Positions 47,840 through 58,245 of a stretch of DNA of 64,000 nucleotides are shown here, in pieces; the first letter of the stretch is position 1, and every line of letters starts with the position of its first letter. Position numbers and translations under genes: made by a program. The notes under the pieces are model-generated. The model saw only the letters and a list, made by a program, of their open reading frames with translations. It was not told the origin of the DNA and did not search any database. The stretch is from Taenia hydatigena (lineage: Eukaryota; Platyhelminthes; Cestoda; Cyclophyllidea; Taeniidae): assembly GCA_036345935.2 (NCBI GenBank), contig JADWOT020001584.1, positions 550,071 to 614,070 of the forward strand, read 5' to 3'.

Positions 47840-48430
47840 TGACATCCCCGATTGACACTGTTCGCGTCTAAAGATTGACAGTGGCGAATGCACGACTTAA
47901 TGCAAGCATAAGCACAATGGACCACATGACATCGTCTGCTTTGCTTCTCAACTTCATTCGCTGATCCAACTCAATTCCTATTTTTTGAAATGAAATGCTT
48001 ATAACTAGTCTTTCAATCCAAACGTTGTTAGGTAATCTGATGTTTGGCAGAATAAAAGGACATGCATTTCCGCACTGCTTGCATTGATAGGTGCGTCCAC
48101 ACGACCTCACTTGCAGCATTGCAGCTTCAAAGTCGCTATCTCAAGTGGAGGCACTCTGTGATGGTCACGATTGTGATACCAGCGCCACTGCATTATGCAA
48201 CCAAACAACCAATCAGCCGACTAGTTAATCAACCAACTAATCAACTAATCAGCCAATCAACCAACCGATTAACCGACCAACCAATCAACGAGCCAATCAC
48301 CAACAAATAAATGAGCAAACCAATCAAGCAACCAACGTAACCAACCAATGAATTAATTAACCGTCAGACCAATCAACAAACCAAATAACCAACCAACCCA
48401 CCAATCAAAAAATCAACCGACCAATCAGTC
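47840..48430 (-). repeat. Left arm of an inverted repeat pair with a tetranucleotide array
   Basis: Unique part (47840-48185) matches the reverse complement of 51195-51545: shared CTTTCAATCCAAACG, CACTGCTTGCATT, GCGTCCACAC and GCATTGCAGCTTCAA in order. The part at 48195-48430 is a degenerate CCAATCAA/CCAACTAA array. It is probably a mobile-element family; internal coding is decayed. Confidence 0.75.
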
Positions 48431-48449
48431 ATACTGATGATGGGCACCA

Positions 48450-51000
48450 TTTGCGTCTGGAGCGTGATAATGGCGAATACAGACATCTCAAATGTTTAAG
48501 AATTTCTATCGAAACCGTCAGTGCTATGCATAAGTAAATGTGTGCGTTCAAGTTACTTTATTTCATTTCTAGGTTGATCTCCACCTCTATAGATTGCATC
48601 ACTTGGGGTGGGCATCTATCAACCAAGACTGTTCAATTTAACTATTCAACTATTCATTTTAAAGTCACAATAATTTCGGTGCACTTTTCCCAAGAAACCT
48701 TCAATCATTTCGGTGTGGGTGGAGTGATGCTAAAGGTAACTTGAGAAGACGATACCTTCCGCCCCTGAATTTGATGTAACCGGGATGTTCAATATGGAGT
48801 AGCTTATGCATTCTCCTCCGTGTGCCGACAAATACTACGCTAATCCCCTACAGTAATTGCGATTTGTTAAATGCAGCTAGAACACTCTAACCACAAAGTT
48901 TTACGATTTATAGAGGTCATTCTGCTAACTTGTACTCCTTTTAAGCTAAAACACTTGCGTTTAGCTGTCAATTTTGAATGCACTTCCTCATATCAGGCTT
49001 TTCGTTACCTCGGTACATAAACGAGTTATCAAAATTAGTTTGTCGTCCAACTTTGATGTTCCACATCCACATTCTTCTTCTAGGCATTCAAGCTTGGGGA
49101 AACCGTTGCTCTCATTGGGGATCCGGGTGTGAGAAGGTCACATCAAAGTGCCATTGGCAAGAGCACATGGGCACGCAGGAGTGGCTTTGGATAGAATCAC
49201 CACATGCATGCTATTTGGCATCCAATGCGACGTAAATGCAAAAAAAACATTTGTTTCGGAATTTTTAAAAGAAACAAAAGGAAAGGACGACGCAGTTTGA
49301 CCTTTTAGGACTCAAAAAGTGTGCCTTAGAATGATGCACAATCTATGAAAGCAATTCTGCCAAATTGGTTTTAATACATACAATGAAGGTAGTGTAGATT
49401 GATGAAAAAGTCCGTTTACTTTTGAGCCTTTGAGAGTTAGCAGAATCCAAGTTGTTTTTATGTTTAATGTGTTCACCATAGTGCAAACGAGTGTCTTGCT
49501 GTTAAAAGCATGCATCACCTCAAGTCCTATTGAAAGCAAGAGTGCGGAGGTGTCGGCTCAGTCAAGTGATGCTTGGATGCGTCTACACCAGGAAAAGGAG
49601 ATCCAATTTCAATTCAAGGAAACAGACTCTTATTTCATGCGAAGCAGGAGCACTATTTTTTGGAACTAAGCTTGAAGTGCTCAAAGCAGGTCCAATCCAA
49701 CACGGACACAAATAGCATGTTTTCTAAGGGACTGCAAGATTAAGCACAACTTTTGTTTCGCCTCCCAATGACGTTGACGTGTCTAGGTGGGAAAAAGTGT
49801 TAGGCACAATGCAGGAAAAAAGGGCTCCTAGCTAAGCTGCTGAGTTTTAGGTATATTCTAAAGTAGTGCATGTAAATCCCAAGCCTGAATGGTCAAAACT
49901 GCTTGCATCAGTAAATTTTTTTGCTATTGCAGTGACTAATGCAAACACATTTACTTTTTTGCGTACACTGAAGAAAGGAGAAGTACTACTTAATACACGT
50001 TAATTTAGTAGTACTATCAAACAGCCAACAGGCGATGCTTGAGTAAGGCGGAGCGAATCGTTTGGTAAAAAAGCGATTGCAATCGACCAACTGCTTTTGG
50101 TGAAAACGTTTTAAATGACCTACCAGTCACTTTCTAACATCGTAAAAGTCAAAATGATGCAAGTGCTGGCAAACCATTTCACTCGAGTAGGCAGCTCAGC
50201 CAAAACCAAGGCAGGTAAGAGAGATCACTGCGACTTACGGTTATAATCAACTAACTTCGAAGAGACCCCCTACGGACAGTAGCATTATCCTATACATTCG
50301 CTTTAAATACCTTTTACAGTAAAATACGTGCGTCACAATCTCTTTACATTGTTTGCGACAAATTCGATCAAAGTGAGGTGATGAGCAGGAGGAGAAATGA
50401 GGTGACTACAGGCGGGTGCCAAATGGGTTAGAGTACCACTTTGTGAATGGTCGGTGGACACAGCCAAAACTGTTCTGGTGGGTGTGATTTCTTTGCAACT
50501 TCGTCTCCTCATTCTTCACCATATTGGTTGACGTTGATGAGAAATTCGCAGGCAGGAATGTTCATGGTCAAAAGTAGTCTTTTCGATTTACCTTGTCTCA
50601 TAGTACCAAAAATTACTATGGATGAAAATACTCATCTTTAATGGCATCATGTTAAAATTGCCAAAGTGAATTGCCCACAACACACGAGGTGAGAGTCGTC
50701 CTACTGCTCCATTTAGAGGGATCACAATACCATTAAGGCAGTACTTGTGCATGCAATGTTAGAATGCGGGCTAGGTGACAATACTCTTCATTTTAACAAG
50801 GATTTGACAAGTAGTACCACTTCTACAGCTACCCCTGGTGAAAGATGATCGAGTGTTATGGAACAACTGATTCAAAGTGAAAAATTTTTTATTGTGAAGT
50901 AAGATCTAGAAAGACGAGAACTCCAGCGATTGACAACACGACTATTCCTCACGATCGCTGAAGAGGAATGGGCGAAACTATACAACCTTTCAATTTTAAA
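48450..51000. other. Interval between the inverted repeat arms, nothing recognised
   Basis: It holds one long GTACTACT...AGTAGTAC palindrome at 49983-50014 and short domain-free frames. It may be internal sequence of a decayed element, but no transposase or polymerase motif is visible. Confidence 0.35.
49983..50014. repeat. Extended P1-like palindrome
   Basis: GTACTACT and AGTAGTAC arms flank a 16-base AT-rich centre. Confidence 0.5.
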
Positions 51001-51009
51001 ATTTCACCT

Positions 51010-51545
51010 GTATGATTGGTTAATGAATTAGTTGGTTGGTTATTTAATTGGCTAATTGGTAGGTTAAATGATTGGTTAGTTGGTTAATCGGTTGATTGGT
51101 CAGCTGGTTGGTTGATAATGGTTTTGTTGATTGGTTCGTTGGCTGGCTTGTTGTTTAGTTGGCTGATTGATTGGTTAATGCGGTGGGCCTGCCGCCATAA
51201 CTGTGAGCATCAGAGAGCGCCGCTTCTACTTGAGGTAGCAACCTTGAAGCTGCAATGCTGATAGTGTGGACGCATACATTAATGCAAGCAGTGTGGAAGT
51301 GCATCTCTTTTTATTTCACCCGGTCAGATTATTTAACCACGTTTGGATTGAAAGTCTGGTTATTAGCATTTAATGGCTAACAAGAGAATGTGGGTGGGAG
51401 CAGAGGGAGAAGTTAAGACGCACTGCAGACGACGGCTTGAGATGCTTTATGCCTGTGTTTATGTTTACATCCGCATTTACTTGTGCATTCACCATTGTCG
51501 ATCTCCAGTCGCGAACGGTGTCTTTCAGGGATGCCGGTGGAGGCA
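51010..51545 (+). repeat. Right arm of the inverted repeat pair with a tetranucleotide array
   Basis: A TTGGTTGGTTAATTGG-type array at 51010-51178 is followed by unique sequence matching the reverse complement of 47840-48185. The two arms face each other across about 2.6 kb. Divergence appears to be roughly a quarter to a third of positions by eye. Confidence 0.75.
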
Positions 51546-51549
51546 GGTT

Positions 51550-53150
51550 AAGGATATGTACAGTACGTGAGCAGGGTTGCAATTGATTGCTTAACGGTAA
51601 AAAGTCACTGACTCTGAGTGGAACACGAACTCATACTCGAAGCCAAAGCCAAAGCACGATTGATATGGACGCCCGTAAACCAGTCCTGTCCATGATTGAT
51701 GTCCCGACGAGCATATTTGGGAGAGGCATCTGGTGTTGCCATTTGTATATTATAAGAAGAGCATTAACAGTAGTTGGTGGAATTGGAATCACTTTCGGCT
51801 GACCGGATGAAAATAAATAGGCAACATAGCGAAAGAGACCAGACTCTTAGCATTCATTCGTGGCACATGTAGACTTCCTGATGAACGGTACTGCTAAGAT
51901 TGTCAAAAGGTGTTCAGAGCTGCCGGCTTAGCAGTCAGGCAGGCATATCGGCATTAAGCCTCGCCATGCTGGGAAAAACGCGGTCAAGTAAGTCGTAGAA
52001 GAAGCAATTCCGGAAGATGTAGCAATATGAATCTTAGCTGAGCAATAACAGCCCCTGAAAGTCTTACTTGAGTTGGCCTGTCACTCGACGTGGTTTGCAT
52101 GTCAAGCCTATCGAAATCTGCAGCTGAGCGAACCACATCGATGGGTCAGGAATTGCTAAATCCAGTAATCCGCCAGAAGGCATTGCAATACTGAATGCCT
52201 AGTTATTTGCATAGACCTATGCTTCTCGACTAATACGTTTTCATGCGGGGGAGAAGGAGGAAACACCGAACCTGGTGATCCTATCGCCGCATGGTTGTTG
52301 GCTTTAATAAATGAAGAAGTAAATGAGTGGGTGGAGGGTAAATTATCTCTGGCATGATTATGTAACCAAATGAATGGGGAAGAAAAATTTATCGAATGTC
52401 CAGGTGTCTGCATTAGCACGTCATGTTTAAGTTCATCTGTCTCTTCCCGACGCAATTATGAGACATAGTTAGATAGATCGCACCTCATTTTAATGCATCT
52501 TGATAGATTTATCCGATTTAAAAGGTACGGGCACATCTAAAAAAGAATTAATCCTCTTTTATTGTTATTGTGCTAAACGACCTGATGCATGAACAGATAG
52601 GAACCCTAACTCTGGCATCACTTTTATCACGACTTGCACAAGACTGCATTAACCTGCGGACAAAAGCGATGGGTTTGAGAAGTTCAGTAGTGTGTGAGGT
52701 GCTTAAACCCGTAAGTCAGTGCTGAATTGCATCCGAGCTCTTTTATGATGACCGTGGCGATGTAATGGCAGACCGGGTTTGTGGAGAGGTATCCAACATC
52801 GTAAAAGCGCTACCAGGACCCATCTCTAGATCAAGTTGATCGCTATCCAGCTCACCCATCGTGGTTCGATCCAGTGGGAACGGCTCTATCAAAAGTTCAT
52901 CGGTAACGCTTGATTATTTTGCAAAAACCGACGGTAACCCTGTTTAGAATGGACTGAAGGGTGGGGGGCACCACCACTGCCTGCCTCTCTTTACCCACTA
53001 TCAAGATCACTCCTGATTCTCCGCCTCGCGCAAAGGGAAAGCAAACCTCGTGAACTCACTTTGCCAGTGTCACCACCTAACACTCCGTAGTCGCATTTCA
53101 CCCCCAGCCGATGTCCCTCTGCCTTGGCAGAAGAAGCTACGTATACCGTG
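51550..53150. other. Interval without a supported gene
   Basis: Short open frames only, with no domain or splice support. GST-flank repeat sequence begins near 53090. Confidence 0.4.
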
Positions 53151-53159
53151 CAGTACGTG

Positions 53160-53265
53160 TACGAGGGCCGTCCACATGGTTATTCAAGTAGTTAGGTGGT
53201 CCTTTTGGCCGCAGGCCATGATACTGATATTGAGGCACTTATGACGGCGGCAGCAAACTGGCAGT
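53160..53265 (+). repeat. GST-array flank repeat, copy 4, interrupted by an LTR-like insertion
   Basis: Carries CCACATGGTTATTCAAG and GGCACTTATGACGGCGGCAG. Immediately after AAACTGGCAGTCCC the LTR-like element at 53269 begins, so the element appears to have inserted into this repeat. Confidence 0.5.
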
Positions 53266-53268
53266 CCC

Positions 53269-53386
53269 TGTAGTACTTTGTATGTTTGAACGACTGGTTT
53301 CGGTCAGGGTCACAGAGGTGGCCATGTTGCCCTAGCTGCGTGGGCAGACCTTGGGCCATGCCAGCAGCCTATTTCCCTCCGTCCGT

Positions 53387-53431
<45 letters not shown>

Positions 53432-53483
53432 CACTCTAGCATTCTGCCTTTTTTTGTCCTCAAGGGAGCCTCAGGATGCTACA
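53269..53483 (+). mobile_element. Solo LTR-like element, 215 bp, expanded by a TA microsatellite
   Basis: It starts TGTAGTACTTTGT and ends GGATGCTACA. Flanking pentamers are GTCCC and GTCTC, a target duplication with one change. The extra length over the 185-bp copies is the TA run at 53391-53429 at the position of a short ATATAT in the other copies. Confidence 0.72.
53391..53429. repeat. TA microsatellite
   Basis: About 19 uninterrupted TA units inside the LTR-like element. Confidence 0.9.
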
Positions 53484-54069
53484 GTCTCCGATTACATCCG
53501 TGTGCGCTTTGATGGGGCAGATGATCAGTTGACATCAAACTCCCGAATAAGTGGATCTCACCGACTTCCTAGGGCAAAATGCAGAAATCCTAACTTCTTT
53601 TGGAAAAATTAGTGGTCCTTTAGCACTTTCTATGTCACTCAAATGACAAACGCTCTCGCTAACCTATTCTTCTTGATCAAATGGTATAAGAGAGGTATGA
53701 AAAAGAAGACGGACTTGCTAAATCCTATGGAACTTTTACTTCCTAGCTGTTGACTTTGATTAAGGCAGGAATATATGAATTTTTGGAAAGTAAAAGAATG
53801 TGTAAGAATGTTTATACTAAGATGTCATGTTTGCATTCTTCGTGGGCCTTTCTGGTGTAGGAAGCGATTAAATTTATGTCTTTATCAACGATTCCATTAA
53901 GCTTGTGTGACAATAGCATTGTCAGCTCGCAGTGCAAGCTAATTGGTTTGAAATCCAAGAAAGAGGGTAGACAAATGGGGAAAAAGTGTTATGCCCTACC
54001 TCATTGAAAATTACTTTTGAAGCTGTTAACTTTAATCGGCCGATGTTCGCGTATTTCAAATGTGTTCTC

Positions 54070-54076
54070 AAGGTCG
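54070..54076 (+). promoter_or_regulatory. GST F upstream half-site (AAGGTCG)
   Basis: TCAAGGTCG lies 46 bases upstream of the ATG of copy F, the position of the AAGGTCA element in other copies but with the last base changed. No TATA-like sequence follows, so this promoter may be weakened. Confidence 0.35.
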
Positions 54077-54115
54077 TGTCCATTTGGAATGTCAGGTTTG
54101 CATCCTTGCCCCGCG

Positions 54116-55451
54116 ATGGTGCCCACTCATGGATATTGGGACATCAAAGGGGTTAGTGCGATACCTTTCTTGCAAGAAAAGGCCTTTAAAATGTAGACGG
54201 ATGAAAATGGACCTTTGGTGGCTATGTTATATGACCTTTTGCCTAACGGCATGTTCATTTGTCCCGTAAAATATTCCAAATACTTTTTGCTTGGACTTAT
54301 TTGCAGTTGCTTGGAAATCAATTAATTCAACTTTTTCAATTCTGGACCGTTTCTTTTCGCCTAGCTCGGTGAACAGATTCGCATTCTGCTGAAATACTTG
54401 GGTGTGGAGTTTATTGACAAGCGATACAACTATGGTCCAGGTAAGTAACAGTGTTTTGTCCCCCGCCTACTTCCTCTAGCTCCAGCCTACAATCGTAGTG
54501 CATGGCTATCGGAGAAGTTCTTGCTGGGTTTGGACTTTCCCAATGTAAGTAGCCCCTTCATGTTCCACCTACAACTGACGTCTCCGATAGTTGCCCTACT
54601 ACATCGATGACGACTTTAAGTTAGCTCAGTCTGGAGCTATTATGAGGTACATTGCTGATATACATGGCATGAGTAAGTTTGCTTGGTTTGTTGTTTGTCA
54701 AGCTATTCTGCCTGATGCTGCTAAGTTTTCGGTACCTGTGTTGTGATTTGTTTGGATTGCAGTTCCTGATTGCAAAAAACAACGCGCGCTGCTACACATG
54801 CTTCAAGACGAGGTTGATGATTTACGCACATCCTTTATGGACATGTATTATCGCCCTGATTGTGTAAGTCGACATTCTATGAATTCATTTATAGGAATCC
54901 ACGGCGTTAACTTATTTATGAACTCTGATCTCTTTTGCCTTTCATAGGATGAGTTGAAGCCAGGCTTCTTGGAGACGCTGGCACAGAAGCTGCCTCGATT
55001 TGAGGCCTTCATGGGTGAAAAGCTGTGGCTTTCTGGCGAAAAGGCAAGTGTAATTTTGTGGTCTGCCTAAATTCAATGCATCTTCCCCCGGTTTCACCTT
55101 TTATAGTTAGTTTTTTTTATTTTTGAGTAGGCGTGGTAGTTTTGTTGCGCGACGTCGCCATTTCTCTTATATTGCGGTGGAGCGTATTAATGCAAACTTT
55201 GTCCCTTTTGTGTGTAGATCAACTATCCCGACTTCGCCTTCTGCGATCTGTTGATGCAGATGTCAAAGCTTGAGCCAACCTATCTGGAGGAGTATCCTAA
55301 ATTGCAAGCCTACCTGTTGCGTTTCCAGGTAATTGAATTGACTGGGGTTGGTAAATGTGTGGCCTAAAATTCTGCCTGGTCTAATTTTTTTGCCACGACT
55401 TTTTCGTTGTAGAACTTGCCTGAGATGAGAGATTACATGGCGTCAAAGTAG
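54116..55451 (+). CDS. Mu-class glutathione S-transferase, copy F (201 aa, truncated tail)
   Basis: Exons are 54116-54151, 54365-54440, 54480-54544, 54591-54672, 54763-54863, 54948-55043, 55218-55328 and 55413-55451. The intron after exon 6 has a GC donor (AAG then GCAAGT), as in copy D. It starts [12 protein letters not shown] with Tyr7 but an unusual Val2 and His5. Trp46, Lys50, Asn59, Leu60, Gln72, Ser73 and Tyr116 are present. Asp66 and Arg78 replace the Gly and Glu of the other copies. Codon 202 is TAG (GAG in full-length copies), giving the same 201-residue truncation as D and E. AATAAA is at 55548-55553. Confidence 0.87.
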
Positions 55452-55599
55452 CTCAAGACTCGCCTTCGCAATAGAGGAAATGCAAGATTGGTGTTGCTGA
55501 TATCATTTTATCTCATCGTCCCGCTTGATAGGACGAGTCGTTTGATTAATAAACTGAAGCTAAATTTTGTCTAGGTTGTTTGCATAAACAGAACTTTTG

Positions 55600-55760
55600 G
55601 AAGGGTCTGGGGTGGATGGAGAAATGCGGCTACTTGCAACACGGAATGTCTGCTCACATCAGTTCTGCTGGCAGCACTTCATCATTGACAAGTCGGTTGG
55701 TGAGCCTCCTGCTCTTTGACATTTCGTTGCTGGAGTGTGAACCTGAGGGTCCTATCTACT
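55600..55760 (+). repeat. Duplicated 3' flank of GST copies (matches 58410-58600)
   Basis: GAAATGCGGCTACTTGCA, GAATGTCTGC and the CATTGACAAGTC/CATTGATAAGTC block recur downstream of pseudogene G at 58410-58600 and, diverged, after copy E near 44640-44730. They mark the boundaries of the tandem duplication unit. Confidence 0.5.
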
Positions 55761-56534
55761 GTTGATTCCCTCTTAGGCAAAGCAAATGGCTTATGGGTCC
55801 TAAATGTATTCGGCGTACTCAATCAGTGGTTTTTCATGGGCTTCATTGCCGAAAAAGTCTCATCAGGAAGCTGCTTTACTCCCTACCGATGCGAATCGAC
55901 TAGGTCTTATCTAAAACACACCTCAATAGCCACTCAAAGGAGCAAAATGCAATGGAGGTAGATTAAAACGCTGTGAAGGTTGAGGTGCACAAGTCCAGAA
56001 TTAGCTTAATGCGACTAAAACCCTTTCACAGTGGCCATGATACTGGGGTGATGAACCAAACTTGGGATGTGAAGCCAGGCATCGTTGGAGTGTCACCAAG
56101 GTCTATCTTGTCATCTCACATATTGTTTTGGATTTCACTAGTCTCCTGGACCCATTGACTTTGAACTCGGTTGTGCCTATTGGATTGTATCACAAAGTTT
56201 TGTGATTTAGTCAAGGAGTGCTCGAAGCCTACTCATCCACCGTCACGTTATTTGGCAATGAAATCCCTTTCGAACATTTATCAACAGAGGCTCCACTCCG
56301 AGGCGCACTTGGTGCATGAAAATGGCCGACATCTGGTTGGCCACTAGGGATGGGTCCACACTCTCAAGATGGCGCTTATTTCATCGCCTCTGTCATGACT
56401 ACGCCTCACCAATTTTGTCTTCCTACGTCCGCTCATTTGCATTTAGATCCCACCTGGTGCCCCTCAACAAGGACGACTTTGAAGTGGCAGAAGTGGTTGT
56501 ACATGCCACGCGGCGGGCCGATGAAGGCAAACCG

Positions 56535-56660
56535 TCCCATTTCTATTCAAGGAGGTAACGGAGTAGGAGTCGTCTCTATTCACAATTTAGACGCCGTGGC
56601 ACTTACTAAGGCGGTAGTAAACAGATAGGCATGTTTAGTTTAAACAGAACGAGAAATGCC
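56535..56660 (+). repeat. GST-array flank repeat, copy 5
   Basis: Carries GGCACTTACTAAGGCGGTAG, TAAACAGATAGG and AAACAGAACGAG. The following sequence (CATTTGTAAACACA and TTTCATGCTTGCCT) also resembles 46035-46085. Confidence 0.5.
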
Positions 56661-57441
56661 CGTTTCAAGCTGCCGTTTCAGGCATTTGTAAACACAAGGG
56701 ACAGTCAGGTATTTCATGCTTGCCTAAATATGCCTCAATGGGGTCAAATGGTCAGTCTACAGTAGCTTTTCAGCTAAACAAACTTCACCGAAGAGAGGAA
56801 CTCCAAATTTCCTCCCTAAGATTCGCTAATCCATTGGTCTCTTCAGCACCGGACAAATCTTGATCAATTATTCCCACCATCAATTCACATAATACGTTTG
56901 TGAAGGAGGATTTAAACCTGATGGTCGCTCTCCAGAGGCCGGCACATCCCCGTTTTGAACTCTCCTACAGTATCACTCAACCTTCCCTCTGATCTATAGT
57001 ATAGATGTCAGAGAGTACTAAGCCTCCTAATAGTAAGGGCGGAAAAAGTAAAGAGAAGGAGTCTTCTACAATGTTCTTAAGTTTCCACTAGCTTACACTA
57101 GCCATTTTGCGATTGATTTCTCCTAATGTGTTCGCGATTTAGACCGACTACGAATAAATGACGCATCGTAATAAAGATAGCTCTTAACTCGTATGCCCAA
57201 TGCTAAAAACTAGGCTTGTGCGAAAATTGAAGGGTTCCCTTTTATAACAATCTTGTTATATTTAAACAGAAAGCTCATTATTTTGCCATCTGATCAAGAA
57301 TATTCAAGGCATACCAATACTTTGTTTTTAAGGAATTTTCTCCTTTAGCTTTCATAGACAACAATTTATAAATAAATCTTTTCAGAAATATTTTCATCAG
57401 TTTATTTTAAGCTGTTGTTCAGGCGATTCAAATCAGTCCCA

Positions 57442-57448
57442 AAGGTCA
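57442..57448 (+). promoter_or_regulatory. AAGGTCA element of GST pseudogene G
   Basis: AAGGTCA lies 83 bases upstream of the decayed first ATG, showing that the promoter element was part of the duplicated unit. Confidence 0.4.
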
Positions 57449-57530
57449 ATTTGATGCGAGATGTGTGTCGTTTCTCGCTTTGGATGTATGTTTGATTCTC
57501 ACGTATTTGCTCCCCCCTGCCTACACCGCA

Positions 57531-58245
57531 ATGGCATTCATTCTCGGAGCTTTGGATAGTTACTGAATGCTTATGCAAAGAGGGCAATCAAAAGTGGGTC
57601 CATGGTGGCAATGCTACCTGTTATTTTATCGAACAGCATGTTCATTGTTTTGGCGAATTATTCGTTGCTTGAATTTATTGCTGGCTATTTGTGGCTGCTT
57701 GGATTCGATTTTGCTCACTTCCCCCGTTCTGGCTCGTTTATTTTTGCCTGGATCGGGGGACAGATTCGTACTCTTTTGAAACATCTGAGGACCGAGTTCA
57801 CCGGCACACCATACAAGTTTGATTCGGGTGGATGAAGATGTTTTATGTCTTACTTACCCTCTCCGGCTCCGATCTACGTTCACAGTACATGGCTGTTGTG
57901 AGACTTTTCGCGGGGTTCGGACCTTCCAAATGTAGCAGTGCCTTCGTGTCTCATTAACAACTAATTTTTGTGTTGGTTGCCCTACTACATCGGTGGCAAC
58001 TTCAAGTTGGCTTAGCTTGGCGCTCTTTCGGAGTACGTTGTCGATATACCAACGCGTCTGACGAATTGCTTCATACTGCAGGCCTGCTTGGCGCGTTTTT
58101 GGTAATTATATTGACCGCTTGGTGTGGTTGGAAGCGTGAGTTGAGGCTGAGTCCTTTTGTCTTTTCTACTTGCCCGTTTTGAAGATTTACCTAACCTCAA
58201 AATACTTCTTTCAATGGAGCAGATGAAAATTGTGTAATGACAGTT
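57531..58245 (+). pseudogene. Mu-class GST pseudogene G
   Basis: Exon 1 (57531) begins MAFILG, then is disrupted and reaches TGA. Exon 2 (57752-57827) is recognisable (QIRTLLKH) but its acceptor is GG instead of AG. Exon 3 (57867-57931) has a TGA and also lost its acceptor. Exon 4 (from about 57975) has TAG at the codon for Gln72. Exons 5, 6 and most of 7 are deleted: the end of exon 4 runs into an exon 7 fragment (CTGCAGGCCTGCTTGGCGCG). An exon 8 scrap follows near 58185. The AATAAA at 58323-58328 survives. Confidence 0.85.
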
